From contig NZ_AUGU01000013.1 of NCBI RefSeq assembly GCF_000422825.1, positions 705,779 through 769,778 on the forward strand: a DNA stretch of 64,000 nucleotides, read 5' to 3'. Of the stretch, positions 55,814 to 63,524 are shown piece by piece (position 1 is the first letter of the stretch; each line of letters opens with the position of its first letter). A model generated the notes under the pieces. The model worked only from the letters and a program-made list of their open reading frames with translations, searched no databases and had not been told where the DNA came from. The DNA is from Nocardioides insulae DSM 17944. GTDB taxonomy: Bacteria; Actinomycetota; Actinomycetes; Propionibacteriales; Nocardioidaceae. The position numbers and the translations under genes were made by a program.

Positions 55814-56593
55814 TCACGGCTTCTCTCCGTTCTGCTCGGCGTTCTGCTCGGCGAGCGCGGCGAGCGCGGCCCGCGTCTTGGTCTCCTGAGGTGCCCCGAG
55901 GTCGATGCCGCGCGCCGCCAGGAAGACCTTGCTCTCCGCCGCGGCCTGGAAGGCGGCCGACGGAGCCGCCTTGGTGGAGAGTTCGAGGATGCGTCGCCCA
56001 TCGGGGAGGAACCAGAGTTCGGCCACCATCTTGCGGCTGAGCTCCTGGGGGGCGAAGCTCGCCTTGAGCAGGGTCAGCGGACCGAGCACCCGGAGGTCCT
56101 CCACCCCGACCCCGGCCGGCAGTCGCTCCTCGAGGACGTCGCGCTGCTGCTCGCTGAGCAGGCGGGTCAGCCCTGCGGCGTCCCCCATCAGGGCCTTCAC
56201 CTTGTGGTCGGACTTGTCCTCGGTCAACGAGCAGGAACACGTGAACCCCGCGGGGGACGCATCGACCTCCACCTTGAATCCCTCCAGGCCGCGTAGCCGC
56301 ACCGGCACCTCGGCGGGCAGCATCGGCCGGAGCTTGACCGTGACATCGCCGTCCTTGCCCTGGACGCGACGAGCCCGGATCACCAGCCCGGACTCCGAGA
56401 GCCGCAGATCAGCGGTGTCGAAGAAGGCGACCTGTCGGATCTGCGCGGTGAGTACGTCGATCCCCATCGCGTCCGCCACCCGGCGATGATCCGCGTCGGG
56501 CACCGACACCTTGAGCTCCACCGAGTCGATGTCCGGGAGCATCCCGAGCAGCCCGGCCAGTTGCTCGGCGTCATAGGACGGAACCGTGGTCAT
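55814..56593 (-). CDS. CYTH domain protein
   Basis: 259 residues. The CYTH-like region begins DIDSVELKVSVPDADH near residue 21, continues with VAFFDTADLRLSESGLVIRA and GDVTVKLRPMLP, and includes FKVEVDASPAG and LWFLPDGRRILELSTKA. The ExExK strand is reduced to VELK: the first Glu is missing while E and K remain. CYTH proteins hydrolyse or bind organic and inorganic triphosphates. The ATG overlaps the P-type ATPase stop (ATGA). The C-terminal helix is Ala/Glu-rich (LAALAEQNAEQNGEKP). Confidence 0.82.
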   Translation of the reverse strand: MTTVPSYDAEQLAGLLGMLPDIDSVELKVSVPDADHRRVADAMGIDVLTAQIRQVAFFDTADLRLSESGLVIRARRVQGKDGDVTVKLRPMLPAEVPVRLRGLEGFKVEVDASPAGFTCSCSLTEDKSDHKVKALMGDAAGLTRLLSEQQRDVLEERLPAGVGVEDLRVLGPLTLLKASFAPQELSRKMVAELWFLPDGRRILELSTKAAPSAAFQAAAESKVFLAARGIDLGAPQETKTRAALAALAEQNAEQNGEKP

Positions 56594-59340
56594 CCCACTG
56601 CCACCTCCTTCGTGCTTCGGCGCAGACCCCACTTGACCAGCTCCTCGACCACCACCAGGGACAGCGCGATCGCGATACAGACACACCACTGCTCGAGGGT
56701 GAGGGCGGTGGTGCCGAAGATCCGTTGGAGGATGTCCAACGAGGTGACCGCGATGATGGCCAGCAGCGCGACGCCGTATCGGCGCAGCTGGCCCAGTGCC
56801 GGGAACGAGTCGCGATCGAAGACGGTGTTCACCTGGTCCCGGCACAGCAGCGCCGCGAAGAGGTGGAAGACCGACAGGGTGGTGAGCAGCATGGTCGCGG
56901 CGAGCACGGCGCTGCCCTGGTCCTCCCCGATCTGGTACGCCGCGAGCGAGCCGACGGTCATCACCGCACCCTGCACACACAGCCGGATCCAGTTGTTCCT
57001 CGACAGCACCGCGGCGCCGACCGGCCGGGGTTTGCGGGACATCAGCCCTCGGGCCGGCTCGTCGAAGCCGAGGGCGATCGCGAGTGGGATGTCGACCACC
57101 ATGTTCAGCCACAGGATCTGCAGAGGGTCGAGCGGAGCGCCGTCGGCGATCCCGATCAGCCCGGCGCCGATGAAGATGGCGATGTAGGCGACCAGCGTGG
57201 ACATCTGGAACCGCAGGTACTTGAGCAGGTTGTCGTAGAGCGCCCGGCCGTAGGCGACCGCACCGACGATGGTGGCGAAGTTGTCGTCGGTCAGGATCAT
57301 CACCGCGGCCTCCTTGGAGACCTCGGTGCCGGTGATCCCCATCGCGACCCCGATGTCCGCGGTCTTCAACGCGGGTGCGTCGTTGACCCCGTCACCGGTC
57401 ATCGCGACCACGTTGTCCTTCTCCTTCAAGATGCGCACCAGCCGCACCTTGTCCTCGGGAGCGACCCGAGCGATCACGCCGATCTCGTCCACCTGGTCGT
57501 GCAGTTCCTGGTCCGACATCGCAGCGAACTCGCTGCCCGTGACCGCCCGGCCCTCGATGCCGAGTTCGCGGGCGATGGCCGCGGCGGTGGTGGCATGGTC
57601 GCCGGTGATCATCCGGACGCGGATTCCGGCAGTACGGCACTCGGCGATCGCGGCCTTCGCCTCCGGTCGAGGGGGGTCCACGATCCCGACCATGGCCAGC
57701 AGGGTGAGCCCCTCCACCAGGTCGATCAGGGTGTCCGAACCGTCGGCCGAGCGCACTTGGTCCGGCTCGAGGTCGCGCTGGGCCACCACCATCACCCGCT
57801 CCCCGGCCTCGGCGATCGCGTCGTTGGCGTCGAGGGCGACGTGCCGGTTCTCGTCGGTGATCGGCACCGAGGTGCCGTCGGGACGGCGGATGCTGCTCGC
57901 TCGAGCGATCAGGACGTCGGGCGCCCCCTTGACGTAACAACGCACCACGGGACGGCCCTCATCGCCGATGACCTCGTGGAAGGTGGCCATGAACTTGTAA
58001 TCCGAGTCGAACGGGACCTCCGCGACCCGCGGGAAGGCGGATCGGGTCCGTTCGATGTCCAGCCCGCCCTTGGCGCCCAGGACGATCAGCGCTCCCTCGG
58101 TCGGATCCCCGATCAGATTCTCCCCGTCCAGGACGGCGTCGGCGCACAACACCATCGGCAGCAGGTAGGGATCCAGGTCGTGTCGCTGGCCACCCACGTG
58201 AGCGATCTCGCCCGCCGTGGCGTACCCCTCCCCGCTGACGGTGTACCGGTGCCCGCCCGGTACGACGAGTTGGCGCGCGGTCATCTTGTTCAGCGTCAGC
58301 GTCCCGGTCTTGTCCGAGCAGATCGCCGAGGTGGACCCCAGGGTCTCGACGGCGGGCAGGCGTTTGACGATGGCCTTGCGTTGCGCGATCTCCCTGGTGC
58401 CCATCGAGAGCAGCGCCGTGACCACGGCGGGGAGGCCGGTCGGGATCGCGGCGACGGCGAGGGCCACGCCGGTGATGAACAGGGTGTCGAAGGACTGTCC
58501 GCGCAGCAGACCGAACACGATCACCAACAACAGCGCCACCGCGGCGATCGAGGCGATGACCTTCGAGAGGGAGTCGAGTTGGCGCTGCAGCGGGGTCTTG
58601 CTGGACCGGGTGGAGGCGAGCATGTCGGCGATGTGGCCGATCTCGGTCGCCATCCCGGTCGCGGTCACGATCAGCTCACCTCGGCCTCGGGTGACCGAGG
58701 TGTTCATGTAGGCCATGCAGACCCGGTCCCCCAACGGCACCTCGTCGCCCGGGACCGGGTTCGTGCTCTTGCCCACCGGCAGGCTCTCACCGGTGAGGGC
58801 CGCCTCCTCGATCTCGAGGGTCGCGGCCAGGCAGACCCGCCCGTCCGCCGGTACCCGGTCTCCCGCCTCGACCAGCACGATGTCACCGGGCACGAGTTCG
58901 GCGGCGTCGACCTGCACCGACTGCCCACCCCGTCGTACTCGGGCGATGGTCTTCATCATCTGGGCGAGCGCCTTCACGCTCTCCTCTGCCTTCGCCTCCT
59001 GGCGCAGCCCGATGACCGCATTGAAGACGGTGAGCCCGGCCAGCACGATCGTGGTCCCGGTGTCGCCCGTGACGACCTGGTTGACGACGGCCGCCACCAG
59101 CAGGACCACCTGCATGAAGTCCTCGTACTGGCGCAGGAAGGCCCGCCACCCGGGCTCCTTGGCCGTTCCGGCGAGCAGGTTGGGCCCCTGCGAGGCCAGG
59201 CGCGAGGCCGCCTCGGCGTCGGTCAGGCCCGCCGAGGTGTCGACTCCGAGCGCGAGTGCCACCTCGGCAGCCGGAGAGGCGACGGGGTCGTGCTGGTCGC
59301 GCGGCGTCGAGGGGGCCGCGGTGGTCGTGTCGTGGGGCAT
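56590..59340 (-). CDS. P-type (P2-like) cation-transporting ATPase
   Basis: A 916-residue pump from ATG 59340 with AGTGGAG upstream. It has the N-terminal cation-ATPase domain (AEAASRLASQGPNLLAG), dephosphorylation motif LTGESLPVGK near 180, phosphorylated Asp in CSDKTGTLTLNKM near 341, and hinge TGDGVNDAPALKTADIGVAM. The C-terminal six-helix domain includes LWLNMVVDIPLAIALGFDEP. It resembles calcium-type P2A pumps, but the M4 motif reads AIPTGLPAVVT, with Thr where Ca2+ pumps have the ion-binding Glu of PEGL. The substrate ion is therefore open. First gene of the ATPase-CYTH-membrane protein operon. Confidence 0.92.
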   Translation of the reverse strand: MPHDTTTAAPSTPRDQHDPVASPAAEVALALGVDTSAGLTDAEAASRLASQGPNLLAGTAKEPGWRAFLRQYEDFMQVVLLVAAVVNQVVTGDTGTTIVLAGLTVFNAVIGLRQEAKAEESVKALAQMMKTIARVRRGGQSVQVDAAELVPGDIVLVEAGDRVPADGRVCLAATLEIEEAALTGESLPVGKSTNPVPGDEVPLGDRVCMAYMNTSVTRGRGELIVTATGMATEIGHIADMLASTRSSKTPLQRQLDSLSKVIASIAAVALLLVIVFGLLRGQSFDTLFITGVALAVAAIPTGLPAVVTALLSMGTREIAQRKAIVKRLPAVETLGSTSAICSDKTGTLTLNKMTARQLVVPGGHRYTVSGEGYATAGEIAHVGGQRHDLDPYLLPMVLCADAVLDGENLIGDPTEGALIVLGAKGGLDIERTRSAFPRVAEVPFDSDYKFMATFHEVIGDEGRPVVRCYVKGAPDVLIARASSIRRPDGTSVPITDENRHVALDANDAIAEAGERVMVVAQRDLEPDQVRSADGSDTLIDLVEGLTLLAMVGIVDPPRPEAKAAIAECRTAGIRVRMITGDHATTAAAIARELGIEGRAVTGSEFAAMSDQELHDQVDEIGVIARVAPEDKVRLVRILKEKDNVVAMTGDGVNDAPALKTADIGVAMGITGTEVSKEAAVMILTDDNFATIVGAVAYGRALYDNLLKYLRFQMSTLVAYIAIFIGAGLIGIADGAPLDPLQILWLNMVVDIPLAIALGFDEPARGLMSRKPRPVGAAVLSRNNWIRLCVQGAVMTVGSLAAYQIGEDQGSAVLAATMLLTTLSVFHLFAALLCRDQVNTVFDRDSFPALGQLRRYGVALLAIIAVTSLDILQRIFGTTALTLEQWCVCIAIALSLVVVEELVKWGLRRSTKEVAVG

Positions 59341-59444
59341 CGAGTCATCTCCACTCGTCGGAAACAGCCGTGGCGTCCTCCGATCCTGGAGCCGTTCCGG
59401 GTGGTCCTGCCTCACCCGGGGTGGGGTGGTCGAGGCCGCGATTC

Positions 59445-59460
59445 CACCCCTTCGGGGGTG
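59445..59460. promoter_or_regulatory. UUCG-capped hairpin in the ATPase/DUF6325 intergenic region
   Basis: CACCCC-TTCG-GGGGTG is a perfect 6-bp stem with a TTCG tetraloop. It sits in the middle of a divergent intergenic region of about 190 bp, where a terminator is not expected. It lies upstream of a TACGGT -10 candidate (59485-59490) for the rightward genes. Its role is unclear. Confidence 0.4.
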
Positions 59461-59533
59461 AGGGCGGCGGCCCGATCGGCCGAGTACGGTGAGCGCGAGA
59501 TCAAGCCGGTGCGTCACCGACCGAGGAGGCACA

Positions 59534-59971
59534 GTGAGCGAGGACGTAGGACCGATCGACTATCTGGCGCTGGAGCTACCCGCGGCGCGGATGGAGGGAC
59601 AGGGCCTGGCGGCCCTCGTGGACCTGACCGAGCGCGGGATCATCCGCATCCTGGACCTGGTGGTCGCGACGGTGGCCGAGGACGGCGGGGTCACTGCCAT
59701 GGAGATCACCGACCTGGACGGCGACGGCGAGCTCGACCTGGCCGTCTTCGACGGGGTGCGCTCGGGTCTGCTCGACGACGAGGACATCGCGCAGAGCGCC
59801 GGGCTCGTCGAACCGGGCAGCGCGGTCGCCCTCATCGTCTACGAGAACACCTGGGCCGGCCCGTTCGTGACCGCGATGCGCAGCGTCGGCGCCGAGGTGA
59901 TCGCCAGCGGCCGGATCCCCGCCGAGGATGTGGCGGCGGCACTCGACGCACTCGAATCGACAGAGGCCTGA
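59534..59971 (+). CDS. DUF6325/DUF1269-like protein
   Basis: 145 residues from GTG 59534 with GAGGAGG upstream. It shows the family pattern PIDYLALELPAARMEGQGLA near residue 7, DLTERGIIRILDLVVATVAE, and GSAVALIVYENTWAGPFVTA. These actinobacterial proteins often sit next to SHOCT-domain genes, as here, and are thought to be stress- or membrane-associated, but their biochemical role is unknown. It has no clear transmembrane helix. The following SHOCT gene is 14 nt downstream. Confidence 0.82.
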   Translation: MSEDVGPIDYLALELPAARMEGQGLAALVDLTERGIIRILDLVVATVAEDGGVTAMEITDLDGDGELDLAVFDGVRSGLLDDEDIAQSAGLVEPGSAVALIVYENTWAGPFVTAMRSVGAEVIASGRIPAEDVAAALDALESTEA

Positions 59972-59985
59972 GAAGGGAGTCCGTG

Positions 59986-60291
59986 ATGGGACTGATCCGT
60001 GGAATGGCGCGAACCGCCGTTGTCGCCGGGACCGCGACCGCCGTGTCGAACCGGGTGTCGCGACGACAGGCCGGCCGCTGGGCCGCGCAGGAATCCCAGC
60101 AGTACCAGCAGCCGCCCCCGCAGCAGTACCAGCAGCCGGCGTACGAGCCCCCGCCCCCCGCTCCTGCCGCACCAGCCGGTCCGACGACCGACGACATGAT
60201 CACCCAGCTCACCAAGCTCGGGCAGTTGCGCGATCAGGGCATCCTCACCGACGCCGAGTTCGAGGCGCAGAAGGCGAAGCTGCTCGGCTGA
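59986..60291 (+). CDS. SHOCT-domain protein
   Basis: 101 residues. The N-terminal 40 residues are basic and Ala/Thr-rich (MGLIRGMARTAVVAGTATAV), probably membrane-interacting. A low-complexity Gln/Pro/Tyr linker follows (QQYQQPPPQQYQQPAYEPP). The C-terminal SHOCT helix pair is LTKLGQLRDQGILTDAEFEA then QKAKLLG. SHOCT is an oligomerisation module found at the ends of many short bacterial proteins. An in-frame GTG one codon upstream (59983) is possible. It is cotranscribed with the DUF6325 gene. Confidence 0.88.
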   Translation: MGLIRGMARTAVVAGTATAVSNRVSRRQAGRWAAQESQQYQQPPPQQYQQPAYEPPPPAPAAPAGPTTDDMITQLTKLGQLRDQGILTDAEFEAQKAKLLG

Positions 60292-60317
60292 GCGTCCGCG
60301 TCATTGACCGCGGGAGA

Positions 60318-61352
60318 TCACGACGCGGTGCCGGCCAGCGCGGGCTCGGCCGGCACCATCGCGCGCTCGCGCCACTGGGAGGGGCTGAGGCCGAACTGCT
60401 GGTGGAACCACCGGGAGAAGGCACTGGGCGAGGCGAAGCCCAGGAGCTGAGAGACCTCGGTCATCGAGCTGCCCGGATTGGCCAGGTTGCGTTCGGCCAT
60501 CCCGGCCCTCGCGTCATGAACGATCCCGCTGAACGACTCCCCCTCGAGCGCCAGATGGCGCTGCAGAGTGCGCCGGTCCACCCCCAAGGACCGGGCCGCC
60601 CGATCAACCGAGCACTTGCCCAGGGGCAGCAGCACCTCCACCACCTCCCGGACCCGCTGGGTCGACGTGGTCGCCCGCGGAGAGACGATCGACTCGAGGT
60701 ATTGCCGGGCGTACGGCCGCAGCAGCGGGTCGGCGAGCACGTTGTCCGTGCCGAGGTCGCGGGTGTAGATCAGCAATCCGTCGAAGTCGTGGCCGAACCT
60801 CAGCCGCGGGCCGAAAGCCCGGTGATACAGGGTCAGATCCGCGGGCGCCTCGCGAGTGAAGCAGACGGCCAACGGCTCCCAGCCGGCGGGCAGGCACTCG
60901 GCGATGATGCCGTGCAGGGCCGCGACGGCCAGGCACAGCCCTTGCCGCGCCGGCACCGGCTCCCCGAACTCGACCCAGACCCGCACCGCCGTCAGGTCCG
61001 GACCCTCCTCCATCCGCACGTGCAGGGCCTCGTTGTAGCTCCGCTCGTAGCGGGTCAACAACATCAGCACCCGGCGTAGGTCGGGTTCCTCGCGGAGAAC
61101 CACGCTCAACGGCCCCAGCGTGGAGAGCCTGCGCTGCTCGGCCAGTCGAAGGCCGAAGTCATCCTGGTCGGACTCCTCGGCCGCCGCCTCGAGCAGGCGG
61201 GCCGCCGACACGGCGCGGATCCACCTGTCCGGCACGGCGAGGTCGGCCGGGTCCAAGTGGTGTGCGCGCATCAGGCGGGCTCCGTCGAGACCGGCCTGAC
61301 GCGCCACGGTCAGAAATCCGTCCAGGGTAGCCACCCGCAGATAGGGCCCCAT
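60318..61352 (-). CDS. AraC-family regulator with Arabinose_bd-type N domain
   Basis: 344 residues from ATG 61352, preceded by GGAGG; two GTG codons directly upstream are alternatives. The N-terminal 200 residues match the ligand domain of OruR/ArgR/GbdR-like AraC proteins (LSTLGPLSVVLREEPDLRRV). The C-terminal double HTH spans about residues 240-335 (CSVDRAARSLGVDRRTLQRH; SSMTEVSQLLGFASPSAFSR then WFHQQFGLSPSQWR). It is divergent from the quinone oxidoreductase-TauD-BKACE genes and probably activates them with the pathway substrate. Confidence 0.9.
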   Translation of the reverse strand: MGPYLRVATLDGFLTVARQAGLDGARLMRAHHLDPADLAVPDRWIRAVSAARLLEAAAEESDQDDFGLRLAEQRRLSTLGPLSVVLREEPDLRRVLMLLTRYERSYNEALHVRMEEGPDLTAVRVWVEFGEPVPARQGLCLAVAALHGIIAECLPAGWEPLAVCFTREAPADLTLYHRAFGPRLRFGHDFDGLLIYTRDLGTDNVLADPLLRPYARQYLESIVSPRATTSTQRVREVVEVLLPLGKCSVDRAARSLGVDRRTLQRHLALEGESFSGIVHDARAGMAERNLANPGSSMTEVSQLLGFASPSAFSRWFHQQFGLSPSQWRERAMVPAEPALAGTAS

Positions 61353-61528
61353 CACCACCTCCGCCGGGCTGTTAGCCCCCTCACACCGCTGTCACCAAAG
61401 GGTAAGCACATCGTCACGATCGGAAAAGCCCGGAGGGCGTCCGAAATCTACCGTTTTCCTTGTAAGACGAAGCGGCGAACGACACCAGAGCGATCGCCAT
61501 CAGCGAGGAGAAGGAGCCGACGAACCCG

Positions 61529-62509
61529 ATGGCAAAAGGCATTCGTTTCTACCAGACCGGTGGGCCCGAGGTCCTGCGGTGGGAGTCCCTCGAGGTCGGG
61601 ACGCCCGGTGCCGGCGAGGTCCGGATCCGCCACCACGCGGTCGGGCTGAACTTCGCCGACACCTACTTCCGTACCGGTCTCTACCCCGCCCCGCTGCCCG
61701 CGGGCATGGGCGTCGAGGCCGCCGGCGTCGTCGAGGAGGTCGGCCCCGGTGTCACCAGCGTCCGTCCCGGCGACCGGGTGACCTACACCGGCTCCCCGCT
61801 GGGGGCCTACAGCACCGAGCGGGTGATGCCCGCCGAGCACCTGATCAAGCTTCCCGACGCGATCGGGTTCGACACCGCCGCCGCCATGACCATGCGCGGC
61901 CTGACCACGGCGTACCTGCTTCGCCGGATCGCCGACGTGAAGTCCGGCGACACCGTGCTCCTGCACGCCGCCGCCGGCGGGGTGGGCCTGCTCTTCACGC
62001 AGTGGGCCAAGATCCTCGGTCTCACCGTGATCGGCACCGTCTCGAGCGACGCCAAGGCCGAGGTCGCCAAGGCCCACGGCTGCGACCACACCATCGTCTA
62101 CACCCGCGAGGACGTCCCCACCCGGGTGCGCGAGCTCACCGACGGCAAGGGCGTCCCGGTCGTCTACGACAGCATCGGCGCCACGACGTACCAGAGCTCC
62201 ATCGACTCCCTCGCCCGCCGCGGGCTGCTGGTCTGCTTCGGTACGGCGTCGGGCCAGGTGCCGCCGATCAACGCGATGGAGCTGGCCGTGAAGGGCTCGC
62301 TCTACGTCACCCGTCCGGCGCTGGCCGACTACATCGCCGACCCCGCCGAGCGGGCCGAGCTCGCCGGCGAACTCTTCGACCACGTCGCCTCCGGCCGGAT
62401 CGAGGTCGAGATCAACCAGCGCTACGCGCTGGAGGACGCCGTACAGGCCCACCGCGACCTGGAAGCCGGCCGCAGCATCGGCTCCTCCGTCTTCATCCTC
62501 GAGCACTGA
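61529..62509 (+). CDS. Zinc-independent quinone oxidoreductase (QOR, MDR superfamily)
   Basis: A 326-residue NADPH:quinone reductase-like enzyme. VGLNFADTYFRTGLYPAPLP is near residue 41, GMGVEAAGVVEEVGPGV near 61, and the nucleotide-binding motif LLHAAAGGVGLLFTQWAKIL near 143. Zinc ligand cysteines of alcohol dehydrogenases are absent. It reduces quinones or alpha,beta-unsaturated carbonyls. ATG 61529 has GAAGGAG upstream. It is first in a plus-strand operon with TauD and BKACE. Confidence 0.92.
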   Translation: MAKGIRFYQTGGPEVLRWESLEVGTPGAGEVRIRHHAVGLNFADTYFRTGLYPAPLPAGMGVEAAGVVEEVGPGVTSVRPGDRVTYTGSPLGAYSTERVMPAEHLIKLPDAIGFDTAAAMTMRGLTTAYLLRRIADVKSGDTVLLHAAAGGVGLLFTQWAKILGLTVIGTVSSDAKAEVAKAHGCDHTIVYTREDVPTRVRELTDGKGVPVVYDSIGATTYQSSIDSLARRGLLVCFGTASGQVPPINAMELAVKGSLYVTRPALADYIADPAERAELAGELFDHVASGRIEVEINQRYALEDAVQAHRDLEAGRSIGSSVFILEH

Positions 62510-62547
62510 CCAGCCGCCACCACCAACCCGCCCTCTGGGAGACCACC

Positions 62548-63459
62548 ATGACCACCACCCTGCAGCCCGTCCGGAACGACACGAGGCCGGCGACGGTCCA
62601 CCGCGGTTCCATCGAGGTCCGACCGCTCACCGCCAGCATCGGCGCCGAGCTGTCCAATGTCAGCCTCGCCGAGGCCGCCCGCAGCGAAGACCTCTTCGCC
62701 GAACTGCGCGCCCTCCTCCTCGAGCACAAGGTGCTCTTCTTCCGCGACCAGGACATCACCCGTGCCGAGCACGTCGCCCTGGCCGAGCGGTTCGGTGCAC
62801 TCGAGGACCACCCGGTCGCCGGCAGCGATCCTGCCCACCCCGGCCTGGTCCGCATCTACAAGGACCTGGACAGCGCCCCCGAACACTACGAGAACGCCTT
62901 CCACACCGACGCCACCTGGCGCGAAGCCCCGCCGCTCGGATCGGTCCTGCGCTGTGTCGAGGGGCCGGCGGTCGGAGGCGACACCATCTGGGTGAACATG
63001 GCCGAGGCCTACCGGCGCCTGCCCGAGCACATCAAGGAGCAGATCGCCGACCTCCGCGCCAGCCACAGCATCCAGGCGAGCTTCGGTGCGCAGATGCCGA
63101 TCGAGCAGCGCCACGCGCTGCGGGACAGGTTCCCGGACGCCGAGCACCCGGTGGTGCGCACGCACCCCGAGACCGGCGAGCAGATCCTGTTCGTCAACGC
63201 GTTCACCACCCACCTCGTCAACTTCCACACCCCCGACCGGGTCCGCTTCGGCTTCGACTACAACCCGGGCGGCAACGAGTTGCTGAGCTACCTGGTCCGC
63301 CAGGCCTGGGTGCCGGAGTTCCAGGTGCGCTGGCGCTGGACCCCGAACAGCTTCGCGATCTGGGACAACCGCTCGACCCAGCACTACGCCGTCCAGGACT
63401 ACTTCCCCGGCGTACGCCGGATGGAGCGCGCCGGCATCGTCGGCGAACCCACCTTCTGA
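62548..63459 (+). CDS. TauD/TfdA-family 2-oxoglutarate-dependent dioxygenase
   Basis: A 303-residue Fe(II)/2OG oxygenase. Iron ligands are His119 and Asp121 in NAFHTDATW and the distal His279 in STQHYAVQDY. The 2OG-binding Arg lies in FPGVRRMER near 290. It hydroxylates a substrate next to a heteroatom, as taurine, 2,4-D or gamma-butyrobetaine enzymes do; the actual substrate is unknown. It begins 38 nt after the QOR stop and ends 65 nt before the BKACE gene, so one operon is likely. Confidence 0.92.
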   Translation: MTTTLQPVRNDTRPATVHRGSIEVRPLTASIGAELSNVSLAEAARSEDLFAELRALLLEHKVLFFRDQDITRAEHVALAERFGALEDHPVAGSDPAHPGLVRIYKDLDSAPEHYENAFHTDATWREAPPLGSVLRCVEGPAVGGDTIWVNMAEAYRRLPEHIKEQIADLRASHSIQASFGAQMPIEQRHALRDRFPDAEHPVVRTHPETGEQILFVNAFTTHLVNFHTPDRVRFGFDYNPGGNELLSYLVRQAWVPEFQVRWRWTPNSFAIWDNRSTQHYAVQDYFPGVRRMERAGIVGEPTF

Positions 63460-63524
63460 CCGAACACCTCCACCCGACCCACCCGAACCACTCATCCCCG
63501 TCACACCACCACAGGAGAAAACCA

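Noticed and set aside
56725..60291. 1188-codon frame containing the SHOCT gene
   Set aside because: Only the last 101 codons are real; the rest is antisense to the P-type ATPase and crosses its promoter region.
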